Assembly: GCF_007672725.1 (NCBI RefSeq)
Contig: NZ_VDTC01000011.1
Coordinates: forward strand, 1 to 64,000
Direction of reading: 5' to 3'
Origin: Corynebacterium aurimucosum ATCC 700975
GTDB lineage: Bacteria; Actinomycetota; Actinomycetes; Mycobacteriales; Mycobacteriaceae
DNA: 64,000 nucleotides
Shown here: positions 43,641 through 53,182 of the stretch, in pieces
Layout: each line of letters starts with the position of its first letter
How positions within the stretch are numbered: position 1 is the stretch's first letter
The notes under the pieces: generated by a model
Database searches by the model: none
The model's input: only the letters and a program-made list of their open reading frames with translations
What the model was told of the DNA's origin: nothing
Made by a program: the position numbers and the translations under genes

Positions 43641-44909
43641 ATGCGGCTGAAGCGCCAACTGCCCAACGTGTCCGAGCTCAAGAACCTCATGCGGTTCGAA
43701 GCACCCAACCTCGACCGCCGGGCAGCACGCCTGGCAGAGGCCGCTGATGTGTGGGATCTGCGCAAGATTGCCAAGCGCCGCACCCCGAAGGCGGCCTTCG
43801 ACTACGTCGATGGTGCTGCCCGCGATGAGGTCAGCTACCGCGAATCCCGCGATTTCTTCCGCGACGTTCGCCTCATGCCCAACGTGCTCAACGGCGCACA
43901 CGACATCAACCTTGGCACCGAGATCGCCGGCGAGCCGGCAGCATTGCCCTTCGGCATCGCGCCGACCGGCTTTACCCGCTTCATGCATGCCGAGGGCGAG
44001 GATGCCGGTTCCCAAGCCGCCCGCGATGCAGGCATCCCGTTTACGCTCTCCACGATGGGCACGCGCTCGGTCGAGGAGGTCGCGACGTCGCAAGGCAATA
44101 GCGGGCGCCGCTGGTTTCAGCTCTACCTGTGGAAGGACCACTCCGCCTGCCAAGAACTCATCGAGCGCGCTGCTGCCAACGGCTACGACACCCTCGTGGT
44201 TACCGTCGATACGCCCGTGGCGGGCCAGCGTCTGCGCGATACCCGCAACGGCATGCGCATCCCGCCGCGCCTGACCGCCGGCACGGTCTTCGATGCCGCG
44301 TGGCGTCCCGAGTGGTGGTTCAATTTCCTCACCACGGACCCGGTCACCTTCGCGTCGTTGACCTCGACCACCGGCACCCTGGGCGAGCTGGTCAACACCA
44401 TGTTTGACCCAGGCCTCAACTTCGAGGACCTGGCGTGGATTCGCAAGCAGTGGACGGGCAAGCTCTTCGTCAAGGGAATCGTCAACCCAGAAGACGCACG
44501 CAAGGTCATCGACCTTGGCGCCGACGGCATCGTGGTCTCCTCCCACGGCGGGCGCCAGCTCGACCGCGTGGTCAACACCCTCCAGGCTCTTGAGGCCGTG
44601 CGCGCAGAGGTGGGCCCAGACGTGGAGATAATCTACGACTCCGGCATCATGTCCGGCGTCGACATCGCCATTGCGCTGGCTCTGGGGGCGGACTTCGTCC
44701 TTATCGGCCGCGCCTACCTCTACGGGCTGATGGCCGGCGGCAAGGAAGGCGTGGACCGCGTCATTGAGCTGTTGGCAGAGGAGTTCAAGAACACCCTCCA
44801 GCTGCTCGGTGTGAAGAGGATCGAAGACCTGTCTCGCCAGCATGTGGTCACCCCGTGGGAGCCGGGCGCGCTGGCATTCGGTGCGGGAAAGGATGCGCCG
44901 GTAGAGTAG
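43641..44909 (+). CDS. lldD: FMN-dependent L-lactate dehydrogenase (quinone)
   Basis: A 422-aa alpha-hydroxyacid dehydrogenase of the LldD2 type. TIM barrel with FMN: AAFDYVDGAARDEVSYRE, PFGIAPTGFTRFMHAEGE, the catalytic His in GIVVSSHGGRQLDRV, and YDSGIMSGVDIAIALALGAD plus IGRAYLYG for FMN phosphate. It oxidises L-lactate to pyruvate and passes electrons to menaquinone at the membrane. Its own AAGGAG site lies 10 nt before the ATG. It stands apart from lactate permease genes here. Confidence 0.92.
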   Translation: MRLKRQLPNVSELKNLMRFEAPNLDRRAARLAEAADVWDLRKIAKRRTPKAAFDYVDGAARDEVSYRESRDFFRDVRLMPNVLNGAHDINLGTEIAGEPAALPFGIAPTGFTRFMHAEGEDAGSQAARDAGIPFTLSTMGTRSVEEVATSQGNSGRRWFQLYLWKDHSACQELIERAAANGYDTLVVTVDTPVAGQRLRDTRNGMRIPPRLTAGTVFDAAWRPEWWFNFLTTDPVTFASLTSTTGTLGELVNTMFDPGLNFEDLAWIRKQWTGKLFVKGIVNPEDARKVIDLGADGIVVSSHGGRQLDRVVNTLQALEAVRAEVGPDVEIIYDSGIMSGVDIAIALALGADFVLIGRAYLYGLMAGGKEGVDRVIELLAEEFKNTLQLLGVKRIEDLSRQHVVTPWEPGALAFGAGKDAPVE

Positions 44910-44936
44910 GCACCCGTTTGGTGAGGAGGTTCTGCT

Positions 44937-45758
44937 GTGCCTGAGGGTGATTCCGTTCTGCAGCTGTCGCACCGGCTGCAGTTCATGGAAGGCCGGCGCG
45001 TGACCTCCTCCTCCCTGCGCGTGCCGCGCTATGCCACCGTGCGTTTCGACGGGCTGGTGTGCGAGGAGGTCTGGCCCTATGGCAAGCACCTCTTCATGGA
45101 TTTCGGCGGCGAGCTCATCCTGTATACCCACCTCAAGATGGAAGGCACGTGGGCCATCCACTATGCCGGGGACCGCTGGCGCAAGCCCGGGCACAGCGCG
45201 CGCGTGGTGCTGCAGATGGAGAATACCCCGCGCGATATTGAGTTGGTGGGGCATTGGCTAGGGCTGGTCGAGGTCTTTCCAGCCCGCGAGTTTGAGCAGC
45301 GCATGGCGCACCTAGGCCCCGACATCCTCGCGCCAGAATGGGAAGAAGGCGGATTCGAGGAGGCCGTTCGCCGCATCGAGTCGCGCCCCCAACGCAGCAT
45401 CGGCGCCGCACTTTTGGACCAGCGCAACGTGGCGGGTTTGGGCAACGAGTACCGCGCCGAGATCTGCTTCCTAGCCGGCGTTCATCCAGCAACACCGGTA
45501 GCGCTTGTCGACGTCCCCCAGATCCTCACCATCTCCCGCCGCCTCATCTGGGCCAACCGAGACTCGCCGGTACGTGTGACCACCGGCGTGAAAAGGGCAG
45601 GGGAGACAACTTACGTCTTCGGGCGCAACCGTCAACGCTGCCGGCGCTGCGGAATGCTCATTGAGAAGTCCACGCTGGGTGGTGTGGATGCCGGCGGCGA
45701 TGAAGGGGAGTTAGAGCGCGTCATCTGGTGGTGCCCACACTGCCAGCCACGTCGCTAG
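44937..45758 (+). CDS. nei: Endonuclease VIII-like DNA glycosylase (Nei/Fpg)
   Basis: A 273-aa base-excision repair enzyme. After the GTG start the mature protein would begin PEGDS, with Pro as nucleophile and Glu as catalytic acid; the Lys in KMEGTW supports beta-elimination. The H2TH domain has LLDQRNVAGLGNEYRAE. A C-terminal zinc finger is formed by CRRCGML and CPHC. PEGDS indicates the Nei rather than Fpg (PELPE) subgroup: oxidised pyrimidines. GAGGAGG gives a good ribosome site. Its stop codon TAG begins the -10 box of the next gene. Confidence 0.93.
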   Translation: MPEGDSVLQLSHRLQFMEGRRVTSSSLRVPRYATVRFDGLVCEEVWPYGKHLFMDFGGELILYTHLKMEGTWAIHYAGDRWRKPGHSARVVLQMENTPRDIELVGHWLGLVEVFPAREFEQRMAHLGPDILAPEWEEGGFEEAVRRIESRPQRSIGAALLDQRNVAGLGNEYRAEICFLAGVHPATPVALVDVPQILTISRRLIWANRDSPVRVTTGVKRAGETTYVFGRNRQRCRRCGMLIEKSTLGGVDAGGDEGELERVIWWCPHCQPRR

Positions 45759-45761
45759 GCT
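45756..45761 (+). promoter_or_regulatory. -10 box of leaderless yccF, overlapping the nei stop
   Basis: TAGGCT ends 7 nt before the ATG at 45769; its first three bases are the nei stop codon. Confidence 0.5.
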
Positions 45762-45768
45762 GGGATGC

Positions 45769-46182
45769 ATGAAGATCATTTTGAACATCATCTGGTTGGC
45801 AACTGGTGGCCTTGTCCTCGCACTGGGCTACTTTCTCCTAGGCATCCTGGCCTGCATCCCCGTCGTGACGATTCCTGCCGGTGTGGCCTCGATGCGTATG
45901 GCGAATTTCGCGCTGTGGCCCTTTGGGCGCTCCGTCATTCAACCGGTCAAAGGTACCGGTGGCATGTCTCGGTTCTCTAACGTTGTCTGGTTCCTTGTCG
46001 CTGGCCTGTGGCTGGCCATCGGCCACGTCACCACTGCAGCGGCGCAGGCCGTGACCATCGTGGGCATCCCGGTGGCTCTGGCCAACCTGAAGATGATCCC
46101 GGTGACCTGCTTCCCGTTCGGCCGCAAGATCGTAGACTCTGACCACATCCCCTTTGGCTGGGAATCGATGATCAAGCTCTAA
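45769..46182 (+). CDS. yccF: YccF domain inner membrane protein
   Basis: A 137-aa protein with two YccF repeats, each a hydrophobic pair and a PFGR-type phrase: LNIIWLATGG...NFALWPFGRSVI and VVWFLVAGLWLAI...PVTCFPFGRKIV, with IPAGVASMRMAN and IPVALANLKM between. About four membrane helices. Function unknown. Leaderless start inferred. Confidence 0.88.
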   Translation: MKIILNIIWLATGGLVLALGYFLLGILACIPVVTIPAGVASMRMANFALWPFGRSVIQPVKGTGGMSRFSNVVWFLVAGLWLAIGHVTTAAAQAVTIVGIPVALANLKMIPVTCFPFGRKIVDSDHIPFGWESMIKL

Positions 46183-46234
46183 CGAGTATCTCTCCGGTTG
46201 CGGGGTTGCCTGGGGTGCCTTAGGGTTCTGAGTC

Positions 46235-47302
46235 ATGGGGGATTTAGAAACCTACTTCTCCTACCGCAACTCGGGGATCACACTGGTGAAGCAAGCGGTA
46301 GGAGGCGAGAAGCGATTACGCGCACTCGGCGCTTCATCAGCTGACGCCGTCGAACTGGCGCGCTTAAACTACATCTACTTCGGCGCCACCAAGTTCACGG
46401 GTAAGCAACGCACGGCCCGCAGCCGAGCTTTAGAACAAGGCCATGACCTGGCCACGCTGAGCCTCATCGAGGCCTACACGAAGAAGCTGCATAATCAGCT
46501 TCATGTGTGGAACCTGCGTGTAAAGCTCGCCGGCACGCCCGCCCACAGCATTCCCGCCGTGGCGGCAAAGCGCTTAAAGGAGCTCAAGCCCAAACGTATT
46601 CCTACGCCTGGGGTGCGCATGACCTACCGTGCTGATGGGCCGCACTCGCTGACCATTACTGATGACCCTCTGACCGTCACCGAGATGCGCGGCGTGCTGG
46701 AATCCATCAACCAGAGCAATCTGCTGGAAGCAGCCAACCACGTCTTCTTCAATAAATCCCACGGCGGAACCAAACCTGCCGTTCTCACCAGCGTGGTCGT
46801 CACCTTGGACAAGCTCGACAAAATTGTTAGCGGCGATGGTGATGACATCGTGCTTGAGCTAACTAATGGCGGCCGGATGACCGGCGCGGAGTTTCTGAAC
46901 TACAAGTTCGCCGAGATCGGCTACGTAACCCTCATCCACCCCACGATCGGGCCGGTGTGGCTGCACCGGATGAAGCGTTTAGCCGGGTTTGAGCAGCGCA
47001 TGATGGCCAGCGCCGAGCATCCCACCTGTGCCAGGAAGGGATGTAATAAACCTGCTGATTATGCCCAGGTGCATCACCTAGTGCCGTGGAAAGCAGGAGG
47101 TACCACCGATCCACCGAATCTGACAATGTTGTGTGCCTATCACAACGGCGTTAATGATGACGACCCAGAGAAACCAACAGGTGCTGGCTACGTGTTTAGG
47201 ATTCGCGGCGGTGTGGACTACATCCCGCCCTGGGGAGAACCAATCACCGCTCAAGTGGCATATCAAGCCGCGCAACGCGGACTCGGACCGCCCGGCGGGT
47301 AA
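46235..47302 (+). CDS. HNH endonuclease domain protein
   Basis: A 355-aa protein with a C-terminal HNH nuclease module: CARKGCNKPADYAQVHHLVP (zinc cysteines, HH), WKAGGTTDPPNLTMLCAYHN (N and final H). The N-terminal ~250 residues are helical and resemble the DUF222/13E12-type region found in many actinobacterial HNH proteins, though not closely. Such genes are often mobile or multi-copy in Actinobacteria. TAGGGT ends 8 nt before the ATG. The stop codon lies inside the first of two tandem hairpin repeats. Confidence 0.85.
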   Translation: MGDLETYFSYRNSGITLVKQAVGGEKRLRALGASSADAVELARLNYIYFGATKFTGKQRTARSRALEQGHDLATLSLIEAYTKKLHNQLHVWNLRVKLAGTPAHSIPAVAAKRLKELKPKRIPTPGVRMTYRADGPHSLTITDDPLTVTEMRGVLESINQSNLLEAANHVFFNKSHGGTKPAVLTSVVVTLDKLDKIVSGDGDDIVLELTNGGRMTGAEFLNYKFAEIGYVTLIHPTIGPVWLHRMKRLAGFEQRMMASAEHPTCARKGCNKPADYAQVHHLVPWKAGGTTDPPNLTMLCAYHNGVNDDDPEKPTGAGYVFRIRGGVDYIPPWGEPITAQVAYQAAQRGLGPPGG

Positions 47303-47376
47303 ACCGCCACGCGGGCGAGCCCACAGGGTCCGCCCGACAAGTAAATCGTCACGCGGATGCCCACAGGGCATCCGCG
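47294..47376. repeat. Two tandem hairpin units behind the HNH gene
   Basis: Unit 1 (47294-47336) and unit 2 (47336-47376) share GTAAAYCGYCACGCGG and GCCCACAGGG with a 42-bp period. Each has a small hairpin (GGCGG/CCGCC in unit 1) then a larger one closed over an ACA loop: CGGGCGAGCCC/GGGTCCGCCCG (9 of 11) and CGCGGATGCCC/GGGCATCCGCG (11 of 11). The loops are conserved while the arms co-vary, as in a selected RNA or DNA hairpin. Confidence 0.7.
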
Positions 47377-47421
47377 GCCTTGGCGATCCCGCACGTCGAT
47401 TGCCCGCTAAAAACGGGTGAA

Positions 47422-47443
47422 CCCCCGACCGTTCGGCCGGGGG
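47422..47443 (-). terminator. pgi terminator
   Basis: CCCCCGACCG-TT-CGGCCGGGGG forms a near-perfect stem; on the minus strand the text continues GTTCACCCGTTTTTAG. It ends the pgi transcript. A GCTTGGCGACG repeat overlaps the pgi side (47446-47456). Confidence 0.75.
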
Positions 47444-47461
47444 GACGTCGCCAAGCAGTGC

Positions 47462-49096
47462 TTAGCGGTGGTTGTGATACCAACCGATCAGAGCATCGGT
47501 CGAGCCGTCGCCGGATGCGGCCTCCTCCTTGCCGGAGACTGCCGGTGCCAGGTCATTGGCCTGCTGCTTGCCCAGCTCCACGCCCCACTGGTCGAAGGAG
47601 TTGATGTCCCAGATGATGCCCTGGGTGAACACGATGTGCTCGTAGAGCGCAATGAGCGCGCCGAGGGTCTGCGGGGTGAGCTCCTCCGCCAGGATCGTGG
47701 TGGACGGGCGGTTGCCCGGCATCACCTTGTGCGGGACCACGGCCGGGTCCACGCCCTCGGCGGCAATCTCTTCCGCCGTCTTACCAAAAGCCAGCACCTT
47801 GGTCTGCGCGAAGAAGTTACCCATGAGCAGGTCATGCATCGAACCGGTGCCGTCCGCGGTGGGGAAGTCCTCCTTCGGGCGGGCAAAGCCGATGAAATCC
47901 GCCGGGATGAGGCGGGTGCCCTGGTGCATGAGCTGGAAGAAGGCGTGCTGGCCATTGGTGCCCGGCTCGCCCCAGTAAATCTCACCGGTGCCGGTGGTGA
48001 CAGCGGTGCCGTCGCGGCGCACGGACTTGCCGTTGGACTCCATAGTCAGCTGCTGTAGGTAGGCAGGGAAGCGACCGAGGTCCTCGGAGTAAGGCAGCAC
48101 CGCGTGGGTCTGCGCGCCAAAGAAGTTGGAGTACCAAACGCCGAGCAGGCCCATGAGCACCGGCACGTTCTGCTCCAGAGGCGCAGTGCGGAAGTGCTCG
48201 TCCATGGCGTGGAAGCCCTCGAGGAAACGCATGAAGTCCAGCGGGCCGATGGTGCACATGAGCGACAGACCGATAGCGGAATCAACGGAGTAGCGGCCGC
48301 CCACCCAGTTCCAGAAGCCAAACATGTTCTGGGGGTCGATGCCGAACTCCGCGACCTTCTCCGCGTTGGTGGAAACGGCAACGAAGTGCTTGGCGACGGC
48401 CGACTCATCACCATCAAACTGCTCAATCAGCCAGCGGCGTGCGGCGTGAGCGTTGGCCAGGGTTTCCTGGGTGGTGAAGGTCTTGGAGGCCACGATGAAG
48501 AGGGTGGAGCCGGCGTCGAGGCCGTCGAGAGTCGCGGCGAGGTCCGCCGGGTCGACGTTAGAAACGAACTCCGCGCTGATACCCGCTACCTCGTAGGAAC
48601 GCAGCGCCTTGGCAGCCATGGCGGGGCCCAAGTCGGAGCCGCCGATGCCGATGTTGACGACCTTCTTGATGGTGTGGCCCGTATGCCCCAGCCACGCACC
48701 GGAGCGCAGCGCAGTGGCGAAGTCACGCATGCGGCCCAGAACCTCGTGGACGTCGGCGGCGACGTCTTGGCCGTCGACGCTCAAGTCCTTCTCCACAGGC
48801 AGGCGCAGAGCGGTGTGCAGCACAGCACGGTCCTCGGTGTTGTTGAGGTGCTCGCCGGTGAACATGGCGTCGCGGCGGCTCTCGACGTCCGCGGCGCGGG
48901 CAAGATCCACCAAAGCGGTGACGACTTCCTCATCGATGAGGTTCTTCGACAGGTCCACGTGCAGGCCCGCAGCATCGAAAGAAAAGTCTGCGGCGCGGGA
49001 AGCGGAGTTAGCAAAAAGCTCACGCAGGTTGAGGTCCTTCTTGCTCTCAAAAAGCGAGGTGAGCGCGGCCCACTGCGGCTGAGCGGTGATGTCCAT
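47462..49096 (-). CDS. pgi: Glucose-6-phosphate isomerase
   Basis: A 544-aa PGI interconverting glucose 6-phosphate and fructose 6-phosphate. Family signatures: [62 protein letters not shown], the catalytic Glu in [18 protein letters not shown] and the Lys in [23 protein letters not shown] copy encodes VAKH at 48388-48398. AAAGG ribosome site. The order pgi, chorismate mutase, pcrA is as in C. glutamicum, with a protease gene inserted here. Confidence 0.97.
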   Translation of the reverse strand: MDITAQPQWAALTSLFESKKDLNLRELFANSASRAADFSFDAAGLHVDLSKNLIDEEVVTALVDLARAADVESRRDAMFTGEHLNNTEDRAVLHTALRLPVEKDLSVDGQDVAADVHEVLGRMRDFATALRSGAWLGHTGHTIKKVVNIGIGGSDLGPAMAAKALRSYEVAGISAEFVSNVDPADLAATLDGLDAGSTLFIVASKTFTTQETLANAHAARRWLIEQFDGDESAVAKHFVAVSTNAEKVAEFGIDPQNMFGFWNWVGGRYSVDSAIGLSLMCTIGPLDFMRFLEGFHAMDEHFRTAPLEQNVPVLMGLLGVWYSNFFGAQTHAVLPYSEDLGRFPAYLQQLTMESNGKSVRRDGTAVTTGTGEIYWGEPGTNGQHAFFQLMHQGTRLIPADFIGFARPKEDFPTADGTGSMHDLLMGNFFAQTKVLAFGKTAEEIAAEGVDPAVVPHKVMPGNRPSTTILAEELTPQTLGALIALYEHIVFTQGIIWDINSFDQWGVELGKQQANDLAPAVSGKEEAASGDGSTDALIGWYHNHR

Positions 49097-49197
49097 TGCA
49101 AAAGCCTTTCTGGCAGGTAGCAGACATGAAACTTACTGTGTCCACCGTAGTCCAGAAATCTCTTCGGTGCCGAGACAGAAGGCTGCGCTGGGTTGAG

Positions 49198-50100
49198 CTA
49201 GGCGTAAAGCTTGAGGCCGAATTGCTTCATTGTGTTTGCGATCTCCATGGCGCCCGTCTCGGAGCCGGAGTAATCGTAATAGTCGCCAAAGGACACGACT
49301 CCTGCTGCATATAGTTTGCCGTCGATGGAGGCGTAGACAGGACCACCGCTATCACCGGTATCGCTGTAGCTGCCGAAGGTGAAAAGCCCTTGAGCACCGA
49401 ATCGGTCGATGAAAGGGTCGCAGGCAATGCCTGCTGTGGAACCGGCAAAGCACAACGTGGGCTTCTTTCGCGTGATTTCTTCCAGGCTCATCCATCCGGC
49501 TAAAGGCGCATTGAGCGCCGGTGAGGTAGATACTTCGGCGTCGGGGTTGGACACTTCGATCAGCGCAATGTCGGCCGAGTTGATGCTATCTGTGTTGGTG
49601 TTGCTGGCCTTCATTACCATCTGGCCTATCTCTACCTCGCTGCCGGAGCGATCTTCATAGTAGAAGCTGTCGCCCTTGTCCCCGCAGTGTCCGGCGGTAA
49701 GGATAAAGAGGCGCTGCCCATCGCCGGCGAAATGACCGGTAGAGCACCGGCCATCATTCGTGCGGTTATAGATAGCCGCACCCGGCGTCAATACTCCCAC
49801 GTCCATGTAGTAGTCGGCTTTTAGTGCGTTGTACAAGTTATTGCGGGGCTCAAGCAGCTCTGCATGGGGGATTTCAGTGGAGTTATCCCAGATCGCATCG
49901 CCGTCGAGGACCTCCTCGAAGTCTTGCGTTGTTCCGGATGCTCCGGAACCTTGTCTGTGGTCGGAGTCGCTGACGGAGGGATGGTCGAGTGGAGTAGCGG
50001 AATTTGAGGTCTCAGGTGAAGAAAAGCTGCCGCAGGCGGTCAAAACTAAGGCAGTGACAGCTGCGGTGAGAACAACAGCGGGGCGAGAGGACACATGCAT
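49198..50100 (-). CDS. Trypsin-like serine protease lipoprotein
   Basis: A 300-aa exported S1-family (chymotrypsin-fold) protease. A signal peptide ends in the lipobox LTAC (Cys ~22). The catalytic triad is complete: His in LFILTAGHCGDKG, Asp in NSADIALIEV and Ser in SDTGDSGGPVY. Two further cysteines (RCSTGH with GHCG; LCFAG with IACDP) can form disulphides. It is probably tethered to the membrane and cleaves surface or environmental proteins. TAAGCT ends 6 nt before the ATG. It lies between pgi and csm, where I recall no such gene in C. glutamicum. Confidence 0.9.
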   Translation of the reverse strand: MHVSSRPAVVLTAAVTALVLTACGSFSSPETSNSATPLDHPSVSDSDHRQGSGASGTTQDFEEVLDGDAIWDNSTEIPHAELLEPRNNLYNALKADYYMDVGVLTPGAAIYNRTNDGRCSTGHFAGDGQRLFILTAGHCGDKGDSFYYEDRSGSEVEIGQMVMKASNTNTDSINSADIALIEVSNPDAEVSTSPALNAPLAGWMSLEEITRKKPTLCFAGSTAGIACDPFIDRFGAQGLFTFGSYSDTGDSGGPVYASIDGKLYAAGVVSFGDYYDYSGSETGAMEIANTMKQFGLKLYA

Positions 50101-50168
50101 GCTGAGAGCTTAAAACACCGCTAGTTCAGGTGCGCGTGCGTTGGGGATTAGTCCGAGTTGGTGCTAGA

Positions 50169-50531
50169 TTAGCCGAGCTTGCCGCGCCCCAACCGCAGCA
50201 GGGCAGAGGCAATCGCGGGGCCCTCCTCGCCAAGCTCGTCGCGGAACTCATTGAGGATGGCAATTTCGCGGGTGTGTACCAAACGGGTACCGCCCGAGCT
50301 CATGCGCGTCTTACCAATCGTGCGGGAAATATCGGTGCGGCGCTTAATAGCGTCGAGGATCACGCGGTCGAGGCGGTTGATCTCCTCGCGGTAGCGCTGA
50401 ATCTCAGCATCGCTGAGCGGGTCATCCGTGCCCGAGGGCATGCGAATGTCGAGGCCGTTGTCCACGACGTTGGGGTCTTGGTGCTCGGGGTTTAAGCCCG
50501 AATCTGCGGTGTCAGGATGTGAAGCGCTCAT
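50169..50531 (-). CDS. csm: Chorismate mutase (AroQ type)
   Basis: A 120-aa all-helical AroQ chorismate mutase making prephenate for Phe and Tyr. Active-site Arg/Lys are in IQRYREEINRLDRVILDAIK, RRTDISRTIGKTRMSSGG; the N-terminal ~40 residues are a disordered acidic leader. The frame extends upstream but overlaps pcrA, so the ATG at 50531 is chosen; CACAAT ends 8 nt before it. In corynebacteria and mycobacteria this enzyme needs DAHP synthase as partner for full activity. Confidence 0.92.
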   Translation of the reverse strand: MSASHPDTADSGLNPEHQDPNVVDNGLDIRMPSGTDDPLSDAEIQRYREEINRLDRVILDAIKRRTDISRTIGKTRMSSGGTRLVHTREIAILNEFRDELGEEGPAIASALLRLGRGKLG

Positions 50532-50652
50532 GAGTGAAGATTGTGCCACCACGCTAAGACAAACGGGAATCGCGTGCCGTGACGTCGGTATTCGTCGATA
50601 AGAAGCGGCGTGGACGGCAATGTCCGGTGGTGCTAGTAGGTTGGAGAGCATT

Positions 50653-53178
50653 ATGAACAACACTTCTCCGTTTAGGCCTCGTTCTTCGTCTGATCCTTCC
50701 GCCGACACCTCCGCCGGTGGCCTGTTTCCCGCGCCCGGGCACAACGCGGATGCCCCTTCCAGCCAAGGAAATGATCCTCTGCTGGAAGGTTTAAACCCGC
50801 AACAGGAAGAGGCCGTGACGCATTCAGGTTCGCCGTTGCTCATCGTGGCCGGCGCGGGCTCGGGTAAGACCGCGGTGCTGACCCGACGCATTGCGTACCT
50901 TATGCGCGAGCGCGGGGTCGCTCCGTGGCAGATCCTTGCCATCACCTTTACTAACAAGGCAGCCGCGGAGATGAAGGAGCGCGTGGGCCAGCTTGTCGGC
51001 CCCGTCGCAGAGCGAATGTGGGTGTCTACCTTCCACTCCATCTGTGTGCGTATCTTGCGCAATAACGCCCAGCTGGTGCCGGGGTTGAACACCAATTTCA
51101 CCATCTATGACGGTGATGATGCGCGCCGGCTGCTCACCATGATTGCAAAAGATATGCAGCTGGACCTGAAGAAGTACTCGGCGCGTGTTTTGGCTAACCA
51201 GATCTCGAACCGCAAGAACGAGCTCATTTCCCCGGAGCAGGCCCGGGCGGAGGCGGAGCGGACGAAGAATCCTTTCGAACTTACTGTGGCGAGCGTGTAT
51301 GAGGAGTATCAGCGCCGCCTGCGTGCCGCGAACGCGGTGGACTTCGATGACCTCATCGGGGAAGTGGTGCGCATCTTTAACCAGCACCCGCAGGTGGTGG
51401 AGTTTTATCGCCGCCGCTTTAAGCACGTGCTTATCGACGAATACCAGGACACCAACCACGCGCAGTACGCGCTTGTTTCGGCCTTGGTAGGCAGGGGCGA
51501 GCTGCCGCCGGATGCTCCGGAGCTTTGTGTGGTGGGTGATTCTGATCAGTCGATTTATGCCTTCCGCGGAGCCACCATCAGGAATATTCAGGAGTTCGAG
51601 CGGGACTACCCGCAGGCGCACACGATTCTGCTTGAGCAAAACTACCGTTCGACGCAGACCATTCTGAACGCGGCGAACGCGGTGATTGCGAAGAATGAGG
51701 GCCGCCGCGAGAAGAATCTGTGGACCGCCCACGGCCAAGGCGAAAAGATCGTTGGATACGTGGCGGATAACGAGCACGACGAGGCGCGGTATATCGCCTC
51801 AGAAATTGATTCCCTGGCGGATAAAGGCACGGCATATTCGGATATTGCGGTGATGTACCGCACCAACAATGCCTCCCGCGCGTTGGAGGATATCTTCGTG
51901 CGCTCGGGAATCCCCTACAAGGTGGTTGGCGGCACGCGCTTCTACGAGCGCCGCGAGATCCGGGACGTGGTGGCTTATCTGCGCATCATGGATAATCCGG
52001 ATGACACCGTGAGCCTGCGCCGCATCATCAACGTGCCTAAGCGCGCCATTGGTGACAAGGCGCAGGCGCAGATCGCGCTTCATGCGGAGAACCTTGGCGT
52101 TAGTTTTGGGGCGGCTCTCCGTGATGCGGCGGAAGGAAAGGTCGTAGGCCTTGGCACGCGGGCGGTCAATGCCGTCACCAAATTCAACGAGATGATGGAG
52201 GGCGTGCGCGCGCAGATTCCGGGCATGGTCAATGAGGTGACTAGCCAGCCGGATTTGGGGGAGTTGCTCAACGCGCTTCTGGACGCCACCGGTTACCGCG
52301 CGGAGCTTGAAAACTCCAATGACCCGCAGGATGGGGCACGCCTCGACAACCTCAACGAGTTGGTATCGGTGGCGCGCGAGTTCAGCTCTGAGGCGGCCAA
52401 TGAGATGGCCTTCTTGGGTGCAGACGCAGAGGAGGCCCCGGAGCTATCGGAAGGTGAAGCTGCGCCGGGCTCGCTTCAAGCCTTCCTTGAAAAGGTCTCG
52501 CTGGTGGCGGATGCGGACCAGATTCCGGATCATGAGTCCGGAGTGGTCACGTTGATGACACTGCATACCGCAAAGGGCCTTGAGTTCCCCGTCGTTTTCC
52601 TCACCGGCTGGGAGGATGGCCAATTCCCACACATGCGCTCCCTGGGGGACCCGAAGGAGCTTAGTGAGGAGCGCCGCCTTGCCTACGTGGGCATTACGCG
52701 TGCTAGGGAACAGCTCTACCTCACGCGTGCGATTCTCCGCTCGTCTTGGGGCAACCCGGTGACGAACCCGGCCAGCCGCTTCCTCGCCGAGGTCCCTGAG
52801 GACCTCATCGACTGGCGCCGTGAAGAACCGGACAGCTCGCTGTCCAGTGCGTGGGGCGGAGATGATTCCTACCAATACGGGCGAACCTTCGGCTCAGATA
52901 GCGGGTTCTTCCGTTCCCGTGGCGGCGGCTATGGCTCGCGGAGCGCTGCGTCTTCCCCTTCGCAGCGCTCGCGCAAATCAGTTTCGGCGACATCAATGCC
53001 GAAGAATAACCATCTCAATTTAGTTGTGGGGGACCGTGTCAACCACGCAAAATACGGGCTAGGCACGGTCATCGAAGCCTCCGGTACCGGCGCGCGGGCG
53101 ACGGTCACCGTGGACTTCGGCTCAGCAGGCAAGGTCCGCCTCATGCTCATCGGTGGTGTGCCGATGGAAAAGCTCTAA
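50653..53178 (+). CDS. pcrA: ATP-dependent DNA helicase PcrA/UvrD
   Basis: An 841-aa superfamily 1A 3'-5' helicase for repair and replication-conflict resolution. Motifs: LNPQQEEAV (Q motif), Walker A VAGAGSGKT, ITFTNKAAAEM, VSTFHSICVRILR, IDEYQDTNHAQY, VVGDSDQSIYAFRGA, LEQNYRST, TLHTAKGLEFPVVFLTG and VGITRARE. The C-terminal ~70 residues form a Tudor-like domain (DRVNHAKYGLGTVIEASGTG) that in PcrA binds RNA polymerase. The first ~45 residues are a disordered leader. GGAGAG precedes the ATG. Confidence 0.96.
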   Translation: MNNTSPFRPRSSSDPSADTSAGGLFPAPGHNADAPSSQGNDPLLEGLNPQQEEAVTHSGSPLLIVAGAGSGKTAVLTRRIAYLMRERGVAPWQILAITFTNKAAAEMKERVGQLVGPVAERMWVSTFHSICVRILRNNAQLVPGLNTNFTIYDGDDARRLLTMIAKDMQLDLKKYSARVLANQISNRKNELISPEQARAEAERTKNPFELTVASVYEEYQRRLRAANAVDFDDLIGEVVRIFNQHPQVVEFYRRRFKHVLIDEYQDTNHAQYALVSALVGRGELPPDAPELCVVGDSDQSIYAFRGATIRNIQEFERDYPQAHTILLEQNYRSTQTILNAANAVIAKNEGRREKNLWTAHGQGEKIVGYVADNEHDEARYIASEIDSLADKGTAYSDIAVMYRTNNASRALEDIFVRSGIPYKVVGGTRFYERREIRDVVAYLRIMDNPDDTVSLRRIINVPKRAIGDKAQAQIALHAENLGVSFGAALRDAAEGKVVGLGTRAVNAVTKFNEMMEGVRAQIPGMVNEVTSQPDLGELLNALLDATGYRAELENSNDPQDGARLDNLNELVSVAREFSSEAANEMAFLGADAEEAPELSEGEAAPGSLQAFLEKVSLVADADQIPDHESGVVTLMTLHTAKGLEFPVVFLTGWEDGQFPHMRSLGDPKELSEERRLAYVGITRAREQLYLTRAILRSSWGNPVTNPASRFLAEVPEDLIDWRREEPDSSLSSAWGGDDSYQYGRTFGSDSGFFRSRGGGYGSRSAASSPSQRSRKSVSATSMPKNNHLNLVVGDRVNHAKYGLGTVIEASGTGARATVTVDFGSAGKVRLMLIGGVPMEKL

Positions 53179-53182
53179 AGCT

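Noticed and set aside
43587..45254. 555-aa open frame antisense to lldD and nei
   Set aside because: Spans two well-identified genes on the other strand and has no family features.
47294..47376. CRISPR array
   Set aside because: Only two units, the arms differ in a compensatory way, there are no spacers of constant length and no cas genes in the window.
50532..51104. N-terminal extension of chorismate mutase to 311 aa
   Set aside because: It lies antisense to pcrA; the 120-aa form matches the AroQ family.
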